Source: Legionella sp. (GTDB lineage: Bacteria > Pseudomonadota > Gammaproteobacteria > Legionellales > Legionellaceae). Taken from it: 64,000 bases of DNA. The notes beneath the pieces were generated by a model. The model did not search any database. It saw nothing but the letters and a program-made list of their open reading frames with translations, and was not told where the DNA came from. The translations under genes and the position numbers were made by a program. Shown in pieces: positions 1 to 7,823 of this stretch. How positions within the stretch are numbered: position 1 is the first letter of the stretch; each line of letters starts with the position of its first letter. The stretch is taken from assembly GCA_002786205.1 (NCBI GenBank), contig PEQM01000041.1, forward strand, positions 62,001 through 126,000, given 5' to 3'.

Positions 1-750
1 CATAAAATGCAATAAATACTCACCGTATACAGGCAGTAGCAAAAAAGAGAGGGCGAAAAAAAGCATGGTACACAACAGAAAAAGAGCCAGGGATTTGTTC
101 ACTGATGAATGCGATACCAATTTTTCTTTTTTAAAAGCAACCACAAAAGAAACGGATACAAGACAGATGTAGGCTATGGTAAAATGCGGTCGTTCAATCA
201 AAGCCAGAAACAAGCCTACAGACAATAAAGTCATGCGCGTTTCATGCCATACAACCAAATCAATACAAGCCCTGATGATAAAAAGAAATCCAATAATCGC
301 CAAGGCCTCTTTACCAACTACCCCGGTCCAAATCAAAAAGTGAGGCAGGCAGAGGCAGGCATATAATAATTTTTTATTGACATACTCATATTCAGGCTTA
401 ATAACAAACCATAAAGCCAGACCCACAGCCATAGAAACAACACCATGGACCAATAAATTATAATGCAATAAATATTTTAATCCCCAAAACAAGTAGATAG
501 TGAACGCCGTTCTAAACGGTGGTGAGCCAAAAGTGGCTAGCGATGTATTTAAATAATAATGATCCGCATCATTGAATGGTGTAACCTTCGCATAAATGAA
601 TACCGCCCCCAGGGTCGCAAGTAACTTAATGAACAGCAACCCCAATAAAAATACGCTTGTTGACTGAACGTATTGATTCAGTTTGATATTTTTTATTTTC
701 TTAGCTAAAAAAAGCGTACTCCAATTAGTGTTGTATTGTGTTGCATCCAC
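1..750 (-). CDS. Partial multi-spanning membrane protein, polysaccharide-polymerase-like
   Basis: An open reading frame runs off the left edge of the window, so its C-terminus is not seen. I start it at GTG 750-748 because an AAGG motif lies 8 bases upstream and an in-frame TGA stands at 768-766; GTG 759 is an alternative. The visible 250 residues are very hydrophobic, with several predicted membrane helices. A motif reading PHFLIWTGVVGKEAL lies around residue 135 and recalls the W-x(4)-GKE motif of EpsG/Wzy-like polymerases and related membrane glycosyltransferases. The flippase and acyltransferase genes that follow on the same strand support a role in surface polysaccharide assembly. The exact family is an inference. 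Confidence 0.6.
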   Translation of the reverse strand, partial: MDATQYNTNWSTLFLAKKIKNIKLNQYVQSTSVFLLGLLFIKLLATLGAVFIYAKVTPFNDADHYYLNTSLATFGSPPFRTAFTIYLFWGLKYLLHYNLLVHGVVSMAVGLALWFVIKPEYEYVNKKLLYACLCLPHFLIWTGVVGKEALAIIGFLFIIRACIDLVVWHETRMTLLSVGLFLALIERPHFTIAYICLVSVSFVVAFKKEKLVSHSSVNKSLALFLLCTMLFFALSFLLLPVYGEYLLHFM

Positions 751-902
751 GAATGACACCTTGTATCAATAGATTGTTTTGATCATACCCATCCAAAGGC
801 TATCAATCAGACTCTTGGATTGGCTCGTACCCGACTAAGCTGCTATGGCGCTTTCTTGTGCAACCATTAGACCCTGTCTCAAGCTTCAATTTGTTCATAC
901 AG

Positions 903-2150
903 TTAGATGATCTTCTTGGTCTTTAAGGCATAAAACCCAAAAGAAAAATAAGTCAAATAATTTATTGCATGCGCAATGGCCACCGCACGCATTTGAAATT
1001 GCGGCTCTAATAATACCACTAATAAATAAAAAGTGATGGAAAAAAATACTTCAGAAAAAACATACAAACGAAACAAACCTTTAGCCATGTATAAATACAT
1101 GAGCACCCAACTGGCTACCTTAATGCTGTCGCCAAACATTTGCCATGCAAACAACTCATCCATGCCAGCAAAATCCTCGGTAAACAGCCAACGAATAACA
1201 AAATGACGTAATAAATAAATCAGGGTTGCACTAATCATCGTGAAAGGAATGAGCAATTTATAGGTTTTAATCAACTCCTCTCGAATATGCTGACGTTCAG
1301 TCAATTCAGCAAGTCTGGGAATAAAATAGACGGATAAAGTCGCCGTTACTACCATCAAATACGCAGCGCTAATCCGCCAAATGGCTTCAATATAACCCGC
1401 TGCTTGCCAATTGATGACATTACCAATATAGCCACGAACCAAAATTTGTGTTCCTGGGGCACAAAGAGCGCCCACGATGGCCATTAATGCATATTTAAAC
1501 AAACTGAATGCTATTTTTTTATCAAACCTTCCCAATAAATAGGAATATTTAAACCAAGGGGCTTTAAAACAAAGAAAAACGGTCGCAAAAAATGCAATCG
1601 ACTGATACACGGCTAATGCAACCAAAGCACCGTATAAATTGAAATAAATTACCAATACAGCGCTGCTCAGTAGTGCAAAAATACTGCCTGTTATATTCGC
1701 AATAACATACAGGCCTATTTCTTTTTTTCCATTTAAAATAGCCAGCAACAAGGAGTTCATTACAAAAAAGATTAAGGTGGCAGCAAACCAGATAAAAACA
1801 GCGGATAACTCTTCATTCTCAAGAAATGTCTTTGCCAGACTCGTGCGAAAAAACACCAGGAAAAAACCCATCAATAATGAGCCTGCAACAGCGATTTTTA
1901 CCGCAGTTTGCCACAGGGCATGTTGCTTTTCCTCGCTGTCATAATATTCAGCCGTGTATTTTGTTACGCCAGTATTAATGGCACCACTGGCAAAAGTAGT
2001 CACAACGGTAATTAAATTTTGATATTGCCCTAAAAACGCATATCCCACAGGCCCCACATACAGGGAAAGCAGTTTATTGATACCTAAAAAAGTCAATAGC
2101 TTTATTATCACAGCAATGCCATTTAGGATACTGGTTTTAATAAGAGTCAT
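903..2150 (-). CDS. WzxE-like lipid-linked oligosaccharide flippase
   Basis: This 415-residue protein is hydrophobic throughout, with roughly ten to twelve membrane segments. It fits the Wzx/RfbX (MATE-superfamily) flippases that move undecaprenyl-linked sugar repeats across the inner membrane. E. coli WzxE has almost the same length and shares the N-terminal layout, a GVTKY segment near residue 60 and an LFAWQ-x-x-GD-x-x-K segment near residue 340. It sits between a polymerase-like membrane gene and an O-acyltransferase on the same strand, as expected in an O-antigen or enterobacterial-common-antigen-like locus. The start ATG at 2150 has no strong ribosome binding site. The sugar substrate cannot be told from the sequence. 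Confidence 0.82.
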   Translation of the reverse strand: MTLIKTSILNGIAVIIKLLTFLGINKLLSLYVGPVGYAFLGQYQNLITVVTTFASGAINTGVTKYTAEYYDSEEKQHALWQTAVKIAVAGSLLMGFFLVFFRTSLAKTFLENEELSAVFIWFAATLIFFVMNSLLLAILNGKKEIGLYVIANITGSIFALLSSAVLVIYFNLYGALVALAVYQSIAFFATVFLCFKAPWFKYSYLLGRFDKKIAFSLFKYALMAIVGALCAPGTQILVRGYIGNVINWQAAGYIEAIWRISAAYLMVVTATLSVYFIPRLAELTERQHIREELIKTYKLLIPFTMISATLIYLLRHFVIRWLFTEDFAGMDELFAWQMFGDSIKVASWVLMYLYMAKGLFRLYVFSEVFFSITFYLLVVLLEPQFQMRAVAIAHAINYLTYFSFGFYALKTKKII

Positions 2151-2241
2151 AATAATTCTTTGTCATTCATTGCGCTGCGCATTGAATACCATAAATAAGA
2201 GATGATAAAGGCAAATTCATAGAACCAATGGCATGATCTGT

Positions 2242-2330
2242 TTGCTTTATCGCTATAAAAAAAAGAGGTTTATCATTATTCAACGGCATCTTAACACAAG
2301 AAAAAGACAGACTCTATCAGTTTATACACA
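2242..2330 (+). repeat. Diverged coding relic, copy 1
   Basis: About 89 bases resemble 5125-5210 at roughly 80 percent identity by eye. In both copies one frame on the plus strand encodes FNGILT(R/Q)EKDRLY(R/Q)FI, and many differences are synonymous, so both look like remains of one protein-coding family. This copy lacks an in-frame ATG and ends in a TGA after about 35 codons. I do not recognise the parent protein. Confidence 0.5.
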
Positions 2331-2534
2331 GCGAATTGCATCAAAAAGAATGTTACCGAAGATGAAAGGGACATTGATTATGGGAAACCTGTCGCTGTCG
2401 CGTAGTGATGTTGGTTGATTAGGTAATCGCTGTATATGCCTAAAAGATCCGCTTTCATTTTTTTGTCCTTATAAAAAAACGGACAAAAGATACGCACTTT
2501 TAGAAATTAATCAATGGCTGCTGCATAAGGTGAG

Positions 2535-2556
2535 TAACTTATTTATAAATAAGTTA
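2535..2556. repeat. Perfect 22-bp palindrome
   Basis: The sequence TAACTTATTTA is followed directly by its reverse complement, with no loop. It lies about 40 bases downstream of the acyltransferase stop codon on the minus strand. It could be a transcription-factor operator or the base of a cruciform. No T-run follows, so it is not a typical intrinsic terminator. Confidence 0.55.
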
Positions 2557-2593
2557 ACTGCTTAGCAGATCTAAACGAGCTCCCTACCTAGCA

Positions 2594-4432
2594 TTAAATG
2601 ATTTTTGATAAAATTTTAGACGCTGAGGCCGCATATTGAGATACACCTAATTCATTAAGATGATTATTATCATAATAAATTAAGGTGCCATTCCTGTTAA
2701 ATGGTATCTTATCAAAAAAACGAATGTCGGTAAGATTAACAAATTGTGCGGAAATATGGTGGGCTACAAGTTCATTAATTGTATTATTTGCACGAATCCA
2801 TCCTTTTCCTTGAGTGATTGTGGTTTTGAAACCTAATTGATTAAACCGATATATTCTCGACATATTTTCATTAAAGGTTGGTATTTGAGATAATATAATC
2901 ACTTTTTTCCCAGAACTATCTGCGTCAGTAAGAAACTGATCCAGTGCCAGAAGAAACTCCTTGCTTGATGTATGATATTCCCACAGACCAGCTAGAATAA
3001 TTGTAGATGTCTTTTTAGCATATTCAGTTGCAATCTTAATCTGGGACAAGCAAGGCTCTTGAGCCCAAGCCGGGAGACGATTTACATCAAAATTAGGAAT
3101 TGTTATACAACTACTGCTCGAAATAACTCTAGCCTTAAAATTATTTTCTTTACCTACTAAATCAAAAAAATAATTTAGCTGGGCTGCGTGACTATCACCA
3201 AGAACTAAAAATTCTTTTGTACTAATTAATGCACCTCGCATACAATCTTTAATAATACTATCATGACAGATCTCGTTAGGATCTGCATATCGTGTTAACT
3301 GAACAGGTAATGATGTAACGAGAGACTTATTTAAATATATTGCGACTAGAAAAAGAGCCATACAAACTATAGGAAGCGCAATATTTCCGGACTGAATGAG
3401 TGTTCGTAGAGTAATTTTTCTAAATGAGGTTTCAACATAACGATAAGATAACCAAGCGGCATAAAAAGTTACTAAAACTACTAATGCTATGGAAAATAAA
3501 GAGAGTTCATATTGTTGATTATAATATTTTATGGAAGTTAAAATTGGCCAATGCCAAAGATAAAGTGAGTAAGATAAATTACCTATCCAAACCATCGCAG
3601 GCCTAGAGAGATAATAATTTATCGCATGATTGGGATTAGATATGATTAATACACAACCAATGCATGGCAGTAGATTAACAAAACTAGGAAAAGCGGTATC
3701 CTCTGTAATAAAAAAAAGACTAAAAAGAATAAGTAAGAGTCCGATAACGGAAAGGTATTTGGCATATGCCGAGCCACTCTTTTTTATTAAATTCGCTGGC
3801 TGATACATATAAGTTAAAGCACCTATAATAAATTCAGGAACTCTTAAATAAAGAGAGAAATAATTTTGCGGATTTGGTTCTTGTGTCAACCAAATAAATA
3901 CACCAACAAATAGAAAACCAGTTAAAAATTGTTTTACTAGCTTTATTGATTTTAAACAAAAAACAATAGGAAAAAGCAAATAAAATTGCATTTCAACTGC
4001 TAAAGACCAAGTATGAAGCAAGGCCAATTCATAGGAATTTGGAGCAAAATAATTACCCGAATGTGCAAAATAAGAATTACTTTGAAATAATAATGCTTTT
4101 TTAAGACTTGCTTTAAAAAACATAAAATCATTAGGCGTTAAGAGTATTCCCATTATCAAAGTAGTTACAGCAAGCATTATCACATAGGCGGGTATAATTC
4201 GTTTTATCCTATTGAGATAGAAGCTCTTTATAGAGTATTGTCCTTTGTCTTTTGCTCTTAGGATTACTGAGGTTACAATATATCCAGAAATAATAAAAAA
4301 AAGATCTACCCCAATAAACCCCCCCGGTAAAAAATTTTTATTAATATGGAATATTAATACTGAAAATACAGAAAGAGCTCGCAAACCTTGAATGTCGTAA
4401 TGGTATTCTCTTAAATTTTTACCATGAATCAT
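2594..4432 (-). CDS. OafA-type membrane O-acyltransferase with SGNH domain
   Basis: This 612-residue protein has two parts. Residues 1 to about 370 form an Acyltransferase_3 membrane domain, with an RALSVFSVLIFH motif near residue 20 whose His is the probable catalytic residue, and a GVDLFFIISGY motif after it. Residues from about 400 to the end form a periplasmic SGNH-hydrolase domain with a VLGDSHA block (nucleophile Ser) and a C-terminal DNNHLN block (Asp-x-x-His). Such proteins O-acetylate lipopolysaccharide or other surface glycans. I prefer ATG 4432 to an upstream in-frame TTG at 4441, because it matches the usual N-terminus and has a GAG five bases upstream. The flippase downstream supports a polysaccharide role. 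Confidence 0.88.
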   Translation of the reverse strand: MIHGKNLREYHYDIQGLRALSVFSVLIFHINKNFLPGGFIGVDLFFIISGYIVTSVILRAKDKGQYSIKSFYLNRIKRIIPAYVIMLAVTTLIMGILLTPNDFMFFKASLKKALLFQSNSYFAHSGNYFAPNSYELALLHTWSLAVEMQFYLLFPIVFCLKSIKLVKQFLTGFLFVGVFIWLTQEPNPQNYFSLYLRVPEFIIGALTYMYQPANLIKKSGSAYAKYLSVIGLLLILFSLFFITEDTAFPSFVNLLPCIGCVLIISNPNHAINYYLSRPAMVWIGNLSYSLYLWHWPILTSIKYYNQQYELSLFSIALVVLVTFYAAWLSYRYVETSFRKITLRTLIQSGNIALPIVCMALFLVAIYLNKSLVTSLPVQLTRYADPNEICHDSIIKDCMRGALISTKEFLVLGDSHAAQLNYFFDLVGKENNFKARVISSSSCITIPNFDVNRLPAWAQEPCLSQIKIATEYAKKTSTIILAGLWEYHTSSKEFLLALDQFLTDADSSGKKVIILSQIPTFNENMSRIYRFNQLGFKTTITQGKGWIRANNTINELVAHHISAQFVNLTDIRFFDKIPFNRNGTLIYYDNNHLNELGVSQYAASASKILSKII

Positions 4433-4634
4433 AAGTCTCAACCGCTTTCATCTGAATTAGACAGGTCCTGGGATCTCGAACAAAGTTCGGGGAAAATAAG
4501 AGCTATTCCCAGTTTGTTAGTTCAATCACACTACTCTTAGAAAAGTCCATAGGCCAGGAGAGCTTTCATCGTCTCGGATAAGCCTGTGAACCCTGTGGGT
4601 AAGCCATGACACAAGGTACCCATGTTTTGTGGTT

Positions 4635-5098
4635 TTATCCAAAACGCATGTTTGCTGGTGTGGAGTATCCGAAAGACTGATGCATTCTTCGGTTGTTATA
4701 ATAATCAAAGTACTCCGATAATGCCAGCTCAACTTCTTCAATTGACTCAAAAGAATACCGATAGAGTTTTTCTTGCGTAACACTACGCCATAAATGCTCT
4801 ATAAAATATTATCAAGGTACCGGCCTCGTCCATCCATACTGATGGAAATTTTGTGGGCTTTTAGGGTGTTTATCCAATCATTGGAAGTGAATTGCGATCC
4901 CTGTTCGGTGTTGAAAATTTCACATCGTCCTTGCAACAAAGCATTTCTAAATGCTTCTACACAGAATTCAGCTTCAAGTGTTGGTGAAACGGCTCATTGA
5001 ACCACATAACGACTATACCAATCCATAATGGCGAGCAAACGTGACCGCCTTTCATCCGAACGTATGTGATATCCGCCGCCCATACTTGATAAAACCTT
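4635..5098 (-). pseudogene. Decayed IS3-family transposase orfB
   Basis: Read on the minus strand, this region encodes the C-terminal half of an IS3-group DDE transposase: a QVWAADITYV block, MDWYSR, FCVEAFRNAL, an EIFNTEQGSQFTS block, ISMDGRGRYLDN, then a HLWRSVTQEKLYRYSF segment and FDYYNNRRMHQSFGYSTPA before a TAA at 4637-4635. The gene is broken. Bases are missing after GGHV near 5040, a TGA near 5000 replaces the expected Trp before AVSPTLEAE, and one T is lost near 4806 inside NIFIEHLW. The N-terminal part and orfA are absent and no terminal inverted repeats were identified. It is an insertion-sequence relic at the edge of the polysaccharide locus. Confidence 0.85.
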
Positions 5099-5124
5099 TT
5101 TCGATCAAGTTGGTGTTATGTTAA

Positions 5125-5245
5125 TTGCTTTACCACTATGATAAAAAGACATTCATCATTCAATGGTATTTTAACACGAGAAAAAGACAGGCTCTATCGA
5201 TTTATATACAGGTATCTTGTTACCGCAATGCTTACTACCACCTGA
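5125..5245 (+). pseudogene. Short coding relic, copy 2
   Basis: This is the second copy of the relic seen at 2242-2330. Here an ATG at 5138 opens a 35-codon frame ending at TGA 5243-5245. It includes FNGILTREKDRLYRFI, shared with copy 1 through many synonymous differences. It may be the truncated N-terminus of a once longer gene, cut when the neighbouring IS3 element arrived or decayed. The parent family is unknown to me. Confidence 0.45.
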
Positions 5246-5322
5246 GTAACATGCGGCAAGGATATGGCTTGAGCTTTTAGCTGGGGGCTTGCCTATCCCC
5301 AACTCATTCTATCAGGTGGTAG
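5235..5322. repeat. Inverted repeat with 66-base loop
   Basis: An 11-bp arm CTACCACCTGA at 5235-5245 is matched by its exact reverse complement TCAGGTGGTAG at 5312-5322. The loop itself contains a G-rich and C-rich pair, TGGGG with CCCCA, near 5282-5300. The left arm overlaps the stop of the copy 2 relic. This could be the folded end of a lost mobile element or a small structured RNA. Confidence 0.45.
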
Positions 5323-5345
5323 AATCACCCCCCCCTTTGTATAAA

Positions 5346-5383
5346 AAAAGCGCTGTACATGACCGAACAACCTGACATGTACA
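5346..5383 (-). terminator. Possible terminator of the 274-aa gene
   Basis: On the minus strand an 8-bp stem, TGTACATG with CATGTACA (5354-5361 with 5376-5383), is followed by a short GCGC and then a run of seven T. It lies about 95 bases past the stop of the 274-aa gene. The four-base gap before the T-run makes this less than ideal. Confidence 0.4.
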
Positions 5384-5477
5384 ATGAAAAAAGAAAAGCA
5401 ACCCTTTTCACCCCGCTCACCAAAAAGCACTCAAAATCTGGCAAACAGCTGGAAAAGACGTTGCTCTTCGTTTACTT

Positions 5478-6302
5478 TTAACATCCTAGGCTTTGATGAT
5501 CTGGCTCTTCAGACAAAGGGCAATCGGAGGTATCCGGCGTCATTTTTTGTATTTGATGCAAAGCAATGCTAAAGACTTCTTTAAAGCGGCCTGATCGGGC
5601 CGAAAACCATTCGGGCGCACTCGTTAATTGAATGCCCGCAACAGAAATACCCGGTAAGGCATAACGTGATTCGGACGTAGAGCGAATTATTTTTTTATTA
5701 TCGGTAAACATGTCGTTTAGAACCTGAACCGCCCGCTCTTGCTGCTCTTTCAAAGTATACTCGGGCCTGATTAGCTCTTCTAGCTGAGTCAGCCGTATTG
5801 CCAGACAACGCTCTTTGTCTGTTCTGATTTCTCTATCATGCGCCTTAGGCTGAAACACTTCCTGACCAAAATAATAACAAGCCTGATAATAGATCTCATA
5901 TTGCGGTGTTTTCTGATAAGGCCGGTTCAACAAATTAAAGCTAAAGTCATTTAATTTCGTATAAAACTGTTCTGAATTTTCAGCCAATTCACTAAGATAC
6001 CTTAGGGCATCACTCCCTTCAGTCCCCTTCTTATGCTCTTCTCTGAGCGTACGAATGTCGCTGCTTGCCTTTTTAATTAATCCCACAATCTGCACTACAT
6101 CATGTGCGTCATCATCAGTACTGTCATAACGCACGATGGCATTATCCAAGGCGATTAAAATATTTTTTTGTCCCGCTGACAATTGATGATTACAGCCCAC
6201 ACCAAGCAGCAGATTGCCTTGTGATTTTTTGGACTCTATCTTGATTGCACTACTTAATTTTTCCTTGATTAAAGACTTCAATGCATCTATAAAAATAGTC
6301 AT
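5478..6302 (-). CDS. Orphan 274-aa soluble, mostly helical protein
   Basis: I do not recognise a family. The protein is soluble in appearance, rich in charged residues and predicted helices, with no signal peptide or membrane segment. The start ATG at 6302 has a strong AAGGAG ribosome binding site nine bases upstream, so it is very likely expressed. The C-terminal 30 residues include an SEEPD acidic patch, which recalls the loose glutamate-rich tail of some Dot/Icm substrates; this is weak evidence. It is transcribed away from glmU, so the two genes share the 6303-6420 promoter region. It has no functional link to glmU that I can see. Confidence 0.7.
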   Translation of the reverse strand: MTIFIDALKSLIKEKLSSAIKIESKKSQGNLLLGVGCNHQLSAGQKNILIALDNAIVRYDSTDDDAHDVVQIVGLIKKASSDIRTLREEHKKGTEGSDALRYLSELAENSEQFYTKLNDFSFNLLNRPYQKTPQYEIYYQACYYFGQEVFQPKAHDREIRTDKERCLAIRLTQLEELIRPEYTLKEQQERAVQVLNDMFTDNKKIIRSTSESRYALPGISVAGIQLTSAPEWFSARSGRFKEVFSIALHQIQKMTPDTSDCPLSEEPDHQSLGC

Positions 6303-6420
6303 TTTTAACTCCTTGTTACCACACTTTTTATCGTCCCGGTCTTTACATTATTCAGCATATTAAGGCAGACTCTCTAAATTGACAGCTTGATCTTAATTTA
6401 ACTAGGAAATCATAAATCTC

Positions 6421-7815
6421 ATGAATTTACAAATTATTATTTTAGCCGCTGGTCAAGGCAAAAGAATGTACTCCAAAACACCTAAAATCTTACATTCTAT
6501 TGCCGGCAAACCAATGCTTGTTCGTGTTGTTGAAACGGCACTGGCACTGCAACCTGAATCCATACATGTGATTTATGGCCACGGTGGCGAGCAAATCAAA
6601 AAAGCCTTACCTGATTTACCCGTTCACTGGATAAAACAAAGCGAGCAATTGGGTACAGGACACGCCGCCAAACAAGCGCTCCCCTATCTGCCAGCAAATG
6701 CACCGGTACTTATCCTCTCCGGGGACGTACCTTTAACTCAAGTCGCCACCTTAAAAAACTTACTACACTGTCTGTCTGCCGACACCTCCGCCAAGCCACT
6801 GGCTTTACTAGAAGCATCACTTGCCAACCCTTTTGGTTTTGGTCGTATCCTTCGCGATGAACAAGGCACTATTCGTACTGTTGTAGAAGAAAAGGATGCA
6901 TCCTTAGCAGAAAAAAAGATTACAGAAGTGTATACCGGTATGTGTTGCACTTCCAGCGATAACCTCGCCAGATGGCTACCCAAACTGGGCAATAACAACG
7001 CACAAAATGAATATTATCTGACCGAAATCATTCAGCTGGCAGCCGAAGAAAAGACCCCTATCGTTTCAGTCCAGGTCCATGATGAGATGGAAATCAAGGG
7101 CGTGAACACCCGTTTGCAATTGCATGAGTTAGAGCGCGTCTGGCAACAAAGACATGCGGAAGCGCTGCTTGAACAAGGAGTAGGCATTGCTGATGCCCAG
7201 CGCATTGACGTTCGCGGCAGCTTAATCTGTGGCCAGGATGTCTATATTGATGTGAATTGTGTTTTTCATGGCAAGGTGGTATTGGGCGATGGCTGTATTA
7301 TTGGACCCAACTGCGTCTTGAAAGATGTGGTTTTAGCCCCTCACTGTGAAGTACTTGCTCACAGCGTCCTTGAAGGCTGTGAAGCAGGAGAAAGTTGTCA
7401 AATAGGCCCTTTTGCCCGCTTAAGAACAGGAACACAATTGGCCGCTCAATGCAAAATAGGCAATTTTGTTGAAACCAAAAAAGCCCACTTGGGTACAGGT
7501 TCCAAAGCCAGTCATTTGAGCTATTTAGGCGATGTCCTTATCGGTAAAGAAGTAAATATTGGTGCAGGCACGATCACGTGTAACTATGATGGAGTCAACA
7601 AGCATCAAACAGTCATCGAAGATGGCGCCTTTATTGGCTCAGACAGTCAATTGGTGGCACCCGTCACCGTTGGTGCTCATGCCACCTTAGGTGCAGGAAC
7701 AACACTGCGCCGCAATGCACCAGCCGGAGAGCTAACCCTGACCGAAACCAAACAAAAAACTTTATACGGTTGGAAAAGGCCCAGCAAAAAAAAAGTGAAT
7801 GCTCCTGTTGAATAA
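6421..7815 (+). CDS. glmU: Bifunctional GlcNAc-1-P uridyltransferase / GlcN-1-P acetyltransferase
   Basis: GlmU makes UDP-N-acetylglucosamine for peptidoglycan and lipopolysaccharide by acetylating glucosamine-1-phosphate and then adding UMP. The 464-residue length is near the usual 456. Residues 1 to about 228 form the uridyltransferase domain, with LAAGQGKRM-x(4)-PK (nucleotide-binding loop) at the N-terminus, QLGTGHA near residue 80 and the GDVP metal-site motif near 105. The rest is a left-handed beta-helix of hexapeptide repeats carrying the acetyltransferase site, with the RLRTGT and NFVETKKA motifs typical of GlmU. It ends only 8 bases from the convergent 597-aa gene. The N-terminal sequence starts at the expected place. 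Confidence 0.97.
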   Translation: MNLQIIILAAGQGKRMYSKTPKILHSIAGKPMLVRVVETALALQPESIHVIYGHGGEQIKKALPDLPVHWIKQSEQLGTGHAAKQALPYLPANAPVLILSGDVPLTQVATLKNLLHCLSADTSAKPLALLEASLANPFGFGRILRDEQGTIRTVVEEKDASLAEKKITEVYTGMCCTSSDNLARWLPKLGNNNAQNEYYLTEIIQLAAEEKTPIVSVQVHDEMEIKGVNTRLQLHELERVWQQRHAEALLEQGVGIADAQRIDVRGSLICGQDVYIDVNCVFHGKVVLGDGCIIGPNCVLKDVVLAPHCEVLAHSVLEGCEAGESCQIGPFARLRTGTQLAAQCKIGNFVETKKAHLGTGSKASHLSYLGDVLIGKEVNIGAGTITCNYDGVNKHQTVIEDGAFIGSDSQLVAPVTVGAHATLGAGTTLRRNAPAGELTLTETKQKTLYGWKRPSKKKVNAPVE

Positions 7816-7823
7816 CAGGACAT

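Larger units (their letters stand above)
2151..2593. other. Non-coding gap with relic and palindromes
   Basis: This 443-base gap between the flippase and acyltransferase genes holds no convincing gene. It contains a coding relic (2242-2330) related to a second one at 5125-5245, an 8-bp stem-loop (2461-2468 with 2481-2488) and a perfect 22-bp palindrome (2535-2556). A 61-codon open frame beginning at 2233 runs out of phase with the relic and looks spurious. Confidence 0.5.

Noticed and set aside
2233-2418. A 61-codon plus-strand open frame
   Set aside because: It runs out of phase with the conserved relic frame at 2242-2330, lacks a ribosome binding site and has low-complexity codon content.
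5384-5572. A 62-codon plus-strand frame overlapping the end of the 274-aa gene
   Set aside because: It overlaps a better-supported gene on the other strand and has no clear ribosome binding site.
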